Below, piece by piece: positions 1-5,295 of a stretch of 5,295 bases of DNA (position 1 is the first letter of the stretch; every line of letters begins with the position of its first letter). The notes below the pieces were generated by a model. That model was not told where the DNA came from. It saw only the letters and a list, made by a program, of their open reading frames with translations, and made no database searches. The position numbers and the translations under genes were made by a program. The stretch spans positions 1-5,295 of the forward strand of contig CAZJXA010000229.1 of NCBI GenBank assembly GCA_964549785.1, read 5' to 3'. Origin of the DNA: JBEIUO01 sp964549785 (GTDB lineage Bacteria; Planctomycetota; Phycisphaerae; Phycisphaerales; UBA1924).

Positions 1-552
1 GTGTATGCCCTCAATGTGGTGTTGTATTCGGTGCTCATCAAGCGGATGGTGATCGCGGACGTGATGAGCCTTTCGGCGGGGTTCGGGTTGCGGGTGCTGG
101 GGGGGTGCGCTGCGGCGGCGGTTTCGCCCAGCACCTGGTTGTTGAACTGCACGCTGTTCTTCGCGATGTTCCTGGCGTTTGGGAAGCGGCTGGGGGAGCG
201 CCGGACGGTGGAGGACGCTTCGCAGGTGCGGGCGGTGCAGGGCAAATACACGGATGAGTTGCTGCGGATGACGACGGTGGTGACCGGGGTGGCCCTGCTG
301 GTGACGTACGCGGGGTATGTGCAATCGCGGCACGAGGAGTTTCTGCGGCCGTTGCCGGGGCTGGCGGCGGGGTTTAACTTGCTGTGGCTGACGGTGCTGC
401 CGGCGACGTACGGACTGTTACGGATCATCGTGCTGCTGGAGCAGGGGACGTATGACGACCCGACGGAAGTGGCGAGCAAGGACTTCCCCATCCAAGTGGC
501 GGGAGCGGCGTTTGTGGCGCTGACGGTGGCGGCGTGGTGGTGGTGCCGGTAG
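1..552 (+). CDS. UbiA-family prenyltransferase, decaprenyl-phosphate phosphoribosyltransferase-like (5' partial)
   Basis: Seen: an open frame from the left edge to TAG at 550-552, 183 residues, very hydrophobic. Membrane stretches lie near residues 22-40, 45-60, 90-106, 120-142 and 163-181. The stretch at residues 9-34 (YSVLIKRMVIADVMSLSAGF and the following LRVLGG), then the WLLNCTLFFAMFLAFGKR block ending in a basic GKRLGER loop, matches what I know of the UbiA subgroup containing decaprenyl-phosphate phosphoribosyltransferase (mycobacterial Rv3806c type). That enzyme moves phosphoribose from PRPP to a polyprenyl phosphate at the membrane. The GTG at base 1 is probably not the real start: UbiA proteins are about 290 residues with nine helices, and the first Asp-rich motif is missing, so the gene most likely begins outside the window. 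Family is firm. The exact substrate is inference; outside actinobacteria such homologues often sit in glycolipid or polysaccharide loci. Confidence 0.85.
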   Translation: MYALNVVLYSVLIKRMVIADVMSLSAGFGLRVLGGCAAAAVSPSTWLLNCTLFFAMFLAFGKRLGERRTVEDASQVRAVQGKYTDELLRMTTVVTGVALLVTYAGYVQSRHEEFLRPLPGLAAGFNLLWLTVLPATYGLLRIIVLLEQGTYDDPTEVASKDFPIQVAGAAFVALTVAAWWWCR

Positions 553-876
553 GGAAGTGGACGCGTGGCCGGGTGGTTGGCGCGTTTTGTAGAGACCGGA
601 CGCGTCCGTCCGGGTTACGCCGTGGCGGCCCGGAGGGCGTCGAGCTGAGATCATCACGTCCGGCCGGTAGACGCACGTGGAACTCATCACGAGGTCCACG
701 TCGGAGACCGTGATGAGCCCGGGGCAGCGCTCGGCGAATCGTTCGGCTTGATACGCACTGAGGTGGGCGATCCGATTGTGGCGGAACAACGGACTCAGGG
801 AAATCACGACCACGCCGCGGATCAACTCGTACCGCTCAGGGTTTTCGCCCAACGCCAGATATTCGTCCACGGTCAT
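418..876 (-). pseudogene. Uma2 (DUF820) family nuclease remnant, C-terminal half lost
   Basis: Seen: the frame opens with MTVDEYLALGENPERYEL, continues with RGVVVISLSPLFRHNRIAHL, and reaches VYRPDVMI near residue 77 (about base 645). This is the usual N-terminal half of a Uma2 protein, a PD-(D/E)xK nuclease-like fold. After that the frame becomes Pro/Arg-rich, resembles no Uma2 sequence, and runs antisense into the UbiA gene before stopping at 418. The expected EVLSP strand and the catalytic D/ExK segment are absent, and I could not find them in the other two frames. Upstream, the same frame continues through an in-frame TGA (877-879) into a 20-residue leader starting at ATG 939-937 (MSAAHCQPDDFDGFLGLNGS), which may be the original N-terminus broken by a nonsense change. 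Family members are usually 180-200 residues. I read it as a dead gene; a short expressed protein cannot be excluded. Confidence 0.6.
595..609. repeat. 12-bp perfect palindrome CGGACGCGTCCG
   Basis: Bases 597-608 read the same on both strands. The palindrome lies between the UbiA stop and the point where Uma2 similarity ends, inside a segment with further near-copies of its half site (GGACGCGTGG at 559-568, CGTCCGTCCGGG at 603-614). It may be part of a short dispersed element that ended the Uma2 gene, or a weak terminator between converging genes. Only the palindrome is certain. Confidence 0.35.
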
Positions 877-1042
877 TCAACTGCCGTTGAGGCCGAGGAA
901 ACCATCGAAGTCATCGGGCTGGCAGTGGGCGGCGCTCATGAACGATGCTACTTGAAGGGGTCGTGTGGAGGGTTGGGGCGTCATGCGGGCTTCCTACGCT
1001 CCCCACCTTCACGTTTCCGCATTCCCACTGAGATTTTCAGCA

Positions 1043-2734
1043 ATGTCAACGCCCGAGACCGAACCCACCGCCGCACCCGCCCCCAAGTCGATGGACGCCA
1101 TCATGGCGTTGTGCAAACGTCGCGGCTTCATCTACCAGGCCAGCGACATCTACGGCGGCATCAACGGCTTCTGGGATTACGGCCCGCTCGGCGCACAACT
1201 CAAAAAGAACCTGCGCGAAGCCTGGTGGCAGGACATGATCATGAACCCGGCTTGGGGCCGCAAAGGCCCCAACGGCGAGCGCGTGAAGTGCGTGCCGGTC
1301 GAGACGTGCATCATTCAGAATCCCAAGGTATGGGAGGCCAGCGGTCACCTGGCCGGCTTTGCGGACCCGATGCGGAAGTGCCCCGGCTGCGGGCACTTTG
1401 TGCGGGCGGATCAATATTGGGACACTATCGCGCAGTGGTCGGAATGGTTCACCTCGCTTCTCCAGGAGTTTGAACCCACGATGGTCGACACGAAGTATCC
1501 TCGAATCGATTCAGAACGCCTATTAAGGTGGGCGAAGGGAAAGGGCAAGCGTCAGGCACCGAACTTGGCGATCGTGAAGAACCCCGAGGTCACTCTGAGT
1601 TTTCTCGCGACACGGATCAACGGTCAGCCCGATGCGCCACCCGACCTGCAAGAGTTCATACGTTACATCGGCACGGAGCAGCTTCACGCCACCGGCTTGC
1701 AGGAGCCGTGTCCTCGCTGCGGTGCCCCTCTTGCAACTCCCGCGCCATTCAAGCTGATGTTCGAGTCGTACGCCGGCCTCACCCAGACCGAAGACAACAA
1801 AGTGTACCTCCGACCCGAGACTGCGCAGGGCATCTTTGTGCAATTCAAGAATGTAACGGATTCAACCCGGGTCAAGGTTCCTTTCGGCATTGGTAACACC
1901 GGCAAAAGTTTCCGCAACGAGATTACCCCCCGAAACCTTACCTTCCGCTCCCGCGAATTCGAGCAGGCCGAGCTCGAATTCTTCTGCCACCCCTCCGAAT
2001 CCCAGGACTGGTACGCCTTTTGGCGCGACTTCCGCATGGAGTGGTGGAAATCCATCGGCTTGGCCGGCGACAATCTCATCCTCCGCGAGCACGCCAAAGA
2101 CGAACTCTCGCACTATTCCGTCGGCACCAGCGACGTCGAATACCGCTTCCCCTTCACCGCGCCCGGCTTCGGCGAACTCGAGGGCATCGCCCACCGGGGC
2201 AACTACGACCTCACCCAGCACCAGAAGCATTCGGGCGTCAAACTCGAATACAACGACACCACCCGCGGCGAACTGCTGCCCAACGGCTCACGCCGTGGCG
2301 AGCGCTACCTCCCCCACTGCATCGAGCCCGCCGCTGGGCTTGACCGCGGCTGCCTCGCACTTATCTGCGAGGGGTACACCAAAGACGAAACCCGCCCCAG
2401 TCCCGAGTTCCTCAAACTCCACCCTCGCATCGCCCCCATCAAAGCCGCGGTCTTCCCTCTGATGGACAAGGACGGCCTGCCCGAGGTGGCGGAAAAACTC
2501 TACGACGAACTCTTCGCCAAGTTCGGCCGCCTGGGCTTCATCGAGACCGACGCCAAGCAGTCGATCGGCAAGCGCTACGCCCGCATGGACGAAGCCGGTT
2601 GCCCCTTCTGCTTCACCATCGATCAGGACACGCTCACGAACCAGACGGTGACGATGCGCGACCGCGATACGGGCACGCAGGAGCGCATGGCGATCGATCA
2701 AGTATCAACGTTCCTCGCGTCCAAGTTGGGCTAG
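1043..2734 (+). CDS. glyQS: Glycine--tRNA ligase, single-chain class II type
   Basis: Charges tRNA-Gly with glycine in the cytoplasm using ATP. Seen: 563 residues from ATG 1043. Landmarks in order are FIYQASDIYGGINGFWDYGP (29-48), VWEASGHLAGF (96-106), a first zinc pair C113-x2-C116, a second pair C223-x2-C226, LMFESYAG (238-245), the signature LRPETAQGIF (256-265), class II motif 2 with FRNE (290-293) and TFRSREFEQAELEFF (300-314), motif 3 around EPAAGLDRG (428-436), and a C-terminal anticodon-binding domain from about 463. An in-frame ATG at 965 would add 26 residues; I prefer 1043 because the family's conserved region begins shortly after it and the extra residues look non-coding. No clear Shine-Dalgarno sequence precedes it. 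The product is about 100 residues longer than common bacterial single-chain forms, mostly from the 106 residues between the zinc pairs. It stands alone; the next gene converges on it. Confidence 0.96.
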   Translation: MSTPETEPTAAPAPKSMDAIMALCKRRGFIYQASDIYGGINGFWDYGPLGAQLKKNLREAWWQDMIMNPAWGRKGPNGERVKCVPVETCIIQNPKVWEASGHLAGFADPMRKCPGCGHFVRADQYWDTIAQWSEWFTSLLQEFEPTMVDTKYPRIDSERLLRWAKGKGKRQAPNLAIVKNPEVTLSFLATRINGQPDAPPDLQEFIRYIGTEQLHATGLQEPCPRCGAPLATPAPFKLMFESYAGLTQTEDNKVYLRPETAQGIFVQFKNVTDSTRVKVPFGIGNTGKSFRNEITPRNLTFRSREFEQAELEFFCHPSESQDWYAFWRDFRMEWWKSIGLAGDNLILREHAKDELSHYSVGTSDVEYRFPFTAPGFGELEGIAHRGNYDLTQHQKHSGVKLEYNDTTRGELLPNGSRRGERYLPHCIEPAAGLDRGCLALICEGYTKDETRPSPEFLKLHPRIAPIKAAVFPLMDKDGLPEVAEKLYDELFAKFGRLGFIETDAKQSIGKRYARMDEAGCPFCFTIDQDTLTNQTVTMRDRDTGTQERMAIDQVSTFLASKLG

Positions 2735-2825
2735 GCCGCCGCTTCACACACCTTCCACACCCGGCGGCGGGTTCGCGCCGATAAACCGCGCCAACTCCTC
2801 CGCCTCCGCCCGCCGCGACACACAC

Positions 2826-3197
2826 TCACTTCATGAGCGTGCTGCGGTTCTTCTGGTCGCGCTGCTTCAACACTTCCAACGCATTGGGCTTGTCCGTCGG
2901 GTCCGTCATCGTGAAGACCAGTGACGTCGTCCCGATCTGAATCGTGTCGCCATCCCGCAGCACCGCCTCACCGTCAATCTTCACTCCGCCCACAAACGTC
3001 CCGTTGCTGCTGCCCATGTCCGAAACCCGGTACGTCTTGTCCGAATCCTCAAACCGAAACTGGATGTGCTTGCGCGACACCTTCTCGTCGTTCACCTGCA
3101 TGGGCAGGTTCTCGGCCCGACCCACCACAATCTTCCCCCGCCCCAAGGGGAGATACATGCCGTGGTCCTTGCCCGTCGAAACGATGATTGATGCCAT
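2826..3197 (-). CDS. Small stand-alone FHA-domain protein (complete copy)
   Basis: A 123-residue cytoplasmic protein that is essentially one forkhead-associated domain, a phosphothreonine-peptide binding module. Seen: G26-R27 in IVVGRAEN, SRKH at 41-44, the SSNGTFV loop (63-69) with N65-G66, and RDGD (81-84) followed by the last strands TIQIGTTSLVFTM. These are the family's conserved positions in order. A charged 26-residue tail (about 98-123) ends in STLMK. An upstream ATG at 3242 is in frame, but 3197 is chosen because GGGAG (3208-3212) lies about 10 bases ahead, and the sister gene has the same start and spacing. It probably binds targets of Ser/Thr kinases, which planctomycetes encode in number; no kinase is visible here, so the partner is unknown. 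It lies downstream of the PEP-CTERM gene on the same strand with a 212-base gap containing a strong hairpin, so separate transcription is likely. Confidence 0.9.
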   Translation of the reverse strand: MASIIVSTGKDHGMYLPLGRGKIVVGRAENLPMQVNDEKVSRKHIQFRFEDSDKTYRVSDMGSSNGTFVGGVKIDGEAVLRDGDTIQIGTTSLVFTMTDPTDKPNALEVLKQRDQKNRSTLMK

Positions 3198-3207
3198 GAA
3201 CCGTGTA

Positions 3208-3212
3208 CTCCC
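3208..3212 (-). promoter_or_regulatory. Ribosome binding site GGGAG deciding the FHA start
   Basis: GGGAG on the minus strand sits 10 bases before ATG 3197. The sister FHA gene has GAGGAG at the same distance and a conserved GTACT between, which supports 3197 over the longer in-frame start at 3242. Confidence 0.55.
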
Positions 3213-3250
3213 GAAACCACCCCAAAACCGCCAAGAACCCATCCAACTTC

Positions 3251-3263
3251 CGCCATTCTAGTG
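3251..3263 (-). promoter_or_regulatory. Possible promoter element shared by both FHA genes
   Basis: On the minus strand this reads CACTAGAATGGCG. The other FHA gene has CACCAGAATGGCG at 5027-5015, a 12 of 13 match, although the leaders differ in length (about 58 and 82 bases from element to ATG). The TAGAAT/CAGAAT core could serve as a -10 box. I see no good -35 box in either, so the promoter role is inference. Confidence 0.35.
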
Positions 3264-3346
3264 CAATTTCGCCGTCGACGTCTCCCGAGCAACCCCCGCC
3301 CCCAAGCCTCACGCCCACAACGCCCCACGAACGCCCCCCAACGCCG

Positions 3347-3374
3347 GGAAGCCGGGCACATCGCCCGGCCTTCC
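3347..3374 (-). terminator. Strong GC hairpin after the PEP-CTERM gene
   Basis: GGAA-GCCGGGC, loop ACATC, GCCCGGC-C-TTCC: an 11-bp stem with one bulged base, 36 bases past the stop at 3410 and before the downstream FHA gene. The position suits a transcription terminator for the PEP-CTERM gene. No T-run follows on the minus strand, so it may instead be an mRNA-end stabiliser or a dispersed hairpin element. Confidence 0.5.
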
Positions 3375-3409
3375 GCGGCTCTCACAAAGGGGTCGTCCTT
3401 CACCATCCA

Positions 3410-4567
3410 TCACCGCTTCCGCCGAGCCGCCGTCACGACCCCCATCCCCAGCAACACCAAGGACCCCGGCGCGGGAACGTAATACTGCCCGAAATAACCC
3501 AGAAAATCACCTCCCGCCGGCATGTTCTCAAGGTCGTATGGAAGCGTCCCGCCCCCGCTCGAACCCCCCGAACCCGACGGATACACCGGCAACTTCGGCA
3601 TCTCCACCCACCGGTTCACCGGCATGTTCGCGTTCCACGCCGTCCCGTGGTCATTCGCCAGAAAATACAACTGATCCATCGCCGTCAACCCCGCCAAACC
3701 CGTAAACACCCCCTGAAGGTTCACCTTCGTCGCCCCCTGCACCACCGTCCCCGCGGGCAACATCCCCGCGATCCCATCCAGAGCACCCGCCCCCACCAAC
3801 ACCGAAATGTTCGCCGCGGCATAGCCCTGCGCGATCAACTGGTTGTACTGCCGCACCAGTTGGTCCCGGTCCGGTGCCTCAGGCTGCCCGCTCCACAACA
3901 CCGCATACTTGTTCGCCTGAGCCGGAGCCATGTGCTGAAGGTTCCGGGCCGCCGCATTCGTCTGCCGATACTGGGCGTTCTCGCGGGCACGCAACACCTC
4001 ACCCGGCCCCTGATCCACACCAGGGTTGCTCCCAAAGGGGTCGTGCCGCCACCCGTTCTCCGCCGCGCTGATGGCCGTCGATGCGCCCGCGAACGAATCC
4101 ACGTACGAATCCACCCAGTCATAGAAATGGTCGTTCACAGGTCGGGCCGCCGCCAGCAACGGCCGGCGACGGTTCGCGGCGAGCCCTTCCGGATACCACG
4201 CCGGCTCGTTCCATCGTGAAGCGCTCGTCGCCGTCAAACTCACCGCCCCACCACCCACCTCGGCCCCCAATGCGGCAAGGTTCTGCGTCATCCCGCCGCC
4301 ATAGCACGTGCCGAACCCGAACGCCATCGTCGTTCCGCTGCGGGCGATCCCACGCACCATCAACGCAAGGTCCTCGTCCCACACAGGAACCCCGTTATTC
4401 GTCGCCAAGCCTACCTTCCAAGGCACCCCCATCAGCGTGCCCTTGTTGCGAGCCGGATCCGGAATCACCGTCTGCCCTTCCGCAGCAGCAACCGCACCCA
4501 ACACGCTGGCCACCGTGGCGAATCGAAATGCACGGTTCAGCAGACGACGAGAAACGTTCAGGTTCAT
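3410..4567 (-). CDS. Secreted PEP-CTERM protein with an apparently permuted C13/legumain-like domain
   Basis: A 385-residue exported protein. Seen: a signal peptide (basic MNLNVSRRLLNR, then a hydrophobic run to about AVAAA at 25-29); a Gly/Ser linker at 331-340; and a C-terminal sorting signal with VPAPGS (364-369), a short hydrophobic helix and terminal ARRKR. This is the PEP-CTERM tripartite tail recognised by exosortase in planctomycetes. Between them, residues 63-124 (WDEDLALMVRGI, GTCYGGGM with Cys88, then LTATSASRWNEPAW) resemble the Cys half of C13 peptidases. Residues 220-309 (KYAVLWSG, a Gln-rich helix, ISVLVGAG, then DQLYFLANDHG with His307) resemble the His half, so the order is reversed. 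The start 4567 is chosen over 4678 by an ideal AAGGA site 8 bases ahead and the signal peptide following it. The PEP-CTERM call is firm. The peptidase relation is my reading of motifs, and activity is untested. Confidence 0.85.
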   Translation of the reverse strand: MNLNVSRRLLNRAFRFATVASVLGAVAAAEGQTVIPDPARNKGTLMGVPWKVGLATNNGVPVWDEDLALMVRGIARSGTTMAFGFGTCYGGGMTQNLAALGAEVGGGAVSLTATSASRWNEPAWYPEGLAANRRRPLLAAARPVNDHFYDWVDSYVDSFAGASTAISAAENGWRHDPFGSNPGVDQGPGEVLRARENAQYRQTNAAARNLQHMAPAQANKYAVLWSGQPEAPDRDQLVRQYNQLIAQGYAAANISVLVGAGALDGIAGMLPAGTVVQGATKVNLQGVFTGLAGLTAMDQLYFLANDHGTAWNANMPVNRWVEMPKLPVYPSGSGGSSGGGTLPYDLENMPAGGDFLGYFGQYYVPAPGSLVLLGMGVVTAARRKR

Positions 4568-4575
4568 GATCGATG

Positions 4576-4591
4576 TCCTTTTTCTGAAGGA
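4576..4591 (-). promoter_or_regulatory. Shine-Dalgarno AAGGA of the PEP-CTERM gene, with a facing UCCUU
   Basis: AAGGA (4580-4576) lies 8 bases before ATG 4567, the best ribosome site in the window. Just upstream in the transcript, UCCUU (4591-4587) can pair with it across a 6-base loop, a 5-bp stem that could mask the site. The site is well supported. The hairpin is short and its regulatory role speculative. Confidence 0.6.
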
Positions 4592-4610
4592 GCCAACCTG
4601 TTGCCCCAAG

Positions 4611-4622
4611 GTGCCGCGGCAC
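4611..4622. promoter_or_regulatory. 12-bp perfect palindrome upstream of the PEP-CTERM gene
   Basis: GTGCCGCGGCAC is self-complementary and lies 44 bases before the PEP-CTERM start, where an operator could sit. No convincing -10/-35 pair is visible nearby. In GC-rich DNA such a palindrome can occur by chance. Confidence 0.25.
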
Positions 4623-4715
4623 TGCTCCATTGCAGCCCTCAAATCCACCCCGACGACGTTGGTTGCTCGCTCAAACAAGGGAACGCAGCCACGCCCGAAT
4701 CACTCACGCTGAAAT

Positions 4716-4937
4716 CTATGAGAGACCCGGCACGCGGCCGCCGCCGCTGCTCCCCATGTCGGAGACGCGGTAGGTCTTGTCGGAATCCTCATACCGGAAC
4801 TGGATGTGCTTGCGCGACACCTTCTCGTCGTTCACCTGCATCGGAAGATTCTCCGCACGCCCGACGACGATCTTGCCCTTTCCGATGGGAAGGTACATGC
4901 CGTGATCTTTTCCCGTCGCGACGATGATTGACGCCAT
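4716..4937 (-). pseudogene. Truncated second FHA-domain gene
   Basis: A 73-residue frame whose first 64 residues match the complete FHA protein at 60 positions (differences S7A, L18I, R20K, F49Y). GR (26-27) and SRKH (41-44) are kept. The match stops abruptly after MGSS at base 4746; the NGTFV loop, the DGD turn and the last strands are replaced by GGGRVPGLS and a TAG. I found no trace of the missing part in the following 150 bases. Without the NGT loop and final strands an FHA sandwich should not fold or bind phosphothreonine, so this is most likely a broken copy. The start is supported by GAGGAG (4948-4953) 10 bases ahead. About 31 of 192 bases differ from the sister gene, mostly silently, so both copies were long under selection before the break. 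It could still be transcribed. Confidence 0.8.
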
Positions 4938-5240
4938 GAACCCAGTACTCCTCTAACGCCCGACCTGAATCCTCCGCCCGGACCCTCGAATTGGGTCCAC
5001 CGACGGTTGCACAACGCCATTCTGGTGTTTTCCGCCGGGATTTGCCAGACTGATCTTGTGGATACTGGAACCCCCTGATTCCTCACGTTCCGCCGGCCCA
5101 CCGAGCCGCCTGCCCAGGGGCGACACGTCGGGCCTGTGGTCGGTGTATCCATTTCTCACGGGGCAAGCAAGGTCTGTGCCCGTGACGGAGTCGTCACCTA
5201 TCATCCCTGCCCGGGACCAAAGGCGTTTCCGGGCCAATAC
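4938..5240. other. Intergenic region between the FHA remnant and tRNA-His, no gene seen
   Basis: I find no supportable coding gene in either direction. It holds the GAGGAG ribosome site of the FHA remnant (4948-4953), the CACCAGAATGGCG element shared with the other FHA gene (5027-5015, minus strand), and a 6-bp inverted repeat GTGACG-GAGT-CGTCAC (5182-5197) about 45 bases before the tRNA. A TATCAT (5199-5204) after that repeat could be a -10 box for the tRNA, but no matching -35 box is evident. Confidence 0.5.
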
Positions 5241-5295
5241 GGTGGCCATAGCTCAGTTGGTAGAGCACGAGGTTGTGATCCTTGGGGTCGCGGGT
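5241..5295 (+). tRNA. tRNA-His (anticodon GTG), 3' end outside the window
   Basis: Seen: an extra 5' G at 5241, the G-1 typical of bacterial tRNA-His; acceptor strand GTGGCCA (5242-5248); spacer TA; D stem GCTC/GAGC with loop AGTTGGTA; anticodon stem CGAGG (5268-5272) pairing with CCTTG (5280-5284) with one G-U pair; loop TTGTGAT with anticodon GTG at 5275-5277; variable region; and the start of the T arm at the window edge. Sequence and fold match known bacterial tRNA-His. The T loop and acceptor 3' strand lie beyond the edge. Confidence 0.94.

Noticed and set aside
940..1042. Possible leader regulation (T-box or riboswitch) before glyQS
   Set aside because: Only about 100 bases, with no T-box consensus, no glycine-riboswitch core and no terminator-type hairpin.
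1890..2462. Plus-strand 190-codon frame inside glyQS
   Set aside because: Ser/Pro/Thr-rich frame shadow of the strongly C-ending codons of the synthetase; no recognisable domain.
2763..2780. Small hairpin CGGCG/CGCCG between converging glyQS and FHA
   Set aside because: Only 5 bp with no T-run on either strand; expected by chance at this GC content. I see no convincing terminator in 2735-2825.
3203..4219. Long plus-strand open frame (338 codons) across the PEP-CTERM gene
   Set aside because: Its product is dominated by Arg, Pro and His, as expected for a shadow of a GC-rich gene on the other strand. The minus-strand frame has a signal peptide, conserved motifs, a sorting tail and a good ribosome site.
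5059..5151. TGGATAC ... GTATCCA inverted repeat as the closing stem of a structured RNA
   Set aside because: A 7-bp match 80 bases apart with no convincing inner helices. It could be chance; covariation data would be needed.
4953..5249. Minus-strand frames upstream of the FHA remnant
   Set aside because: They overlap the tRNA or the FHA gene, show no family motifs and have shadow-like composition.
1..5295. CRISPR array, insertion sequence or integrase
   Set aside because: No regularly spaced repeats, transposase or recombinase motifs, or terminal inverted repeats were found.

Overview
The window is a GC-rich bacterial chromosomal segment. The likely source is a planctomycete (Planctomycetota). 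This rests on the mix of a secreted protein with a PAPGS-type PEP-CTERM tail, stand-alone mini FHA proteins, a Uma2-type nuclease remnant and a long single-chain glycyl-tRNA synthetase. It is inference from gene content, not a measured placement.

Left part (1-1042): the C-terminal part of a UbiA-family membrane prenyltransferase enters from the left edge on the plus strand and most resembles decaprenyl-phosphate phosphoribosyltransferase. Converging on it from the minus strand is a decayed Uma2 (DUF820) nuclease. It keeps only the N-terminal half of the fold, has an in-frame stop just upstream of its best start, and runs into antisense of the UbiA gene.

Centre (1043-2734): a complete glycine--tRNA ligase (single-chain class II type, 563 aa) on the plus strand. 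It has an unusually long segment between its two CxxC zinc pairs, and codon use changes inside that segment.

Right part (2826-4937, all minus strand): read in the direction of transcription, the order is a truncated FHA gene, a PEP-CTERM protein, and a complete FHA gene. The two FHA genes are 60/64 identical in protein over the shared part but differ at about 31 of 192 bases. They are therefore an older duplicate pair kept under protein-level selection, one of which has lost its 3' half. The secreted protein between them is the most interesting item. Its sequence looks like a legumain/C13 (clan CD) peptidase domain with its halves in swapped order: the Cys half comes first (Cys88 in GTCYGGGM) and the His half second (His307 in NDHG), followed by a Gly/Ser linker and a PEP-CTERM anchor. 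I infer an exported, exosortase-sorted, circularly permuted caspase-like protein.

Right edge: the first 55 bases of a tRNA-His (anticodon GTG) on the plus strand, preceded by about 300 bases without a convincing gene. UbiA, GlyRS and tRNA-His are housekeeping functions. The FHA/PEP-CTERM group between them looks like a lineage-specific accessory cassette.
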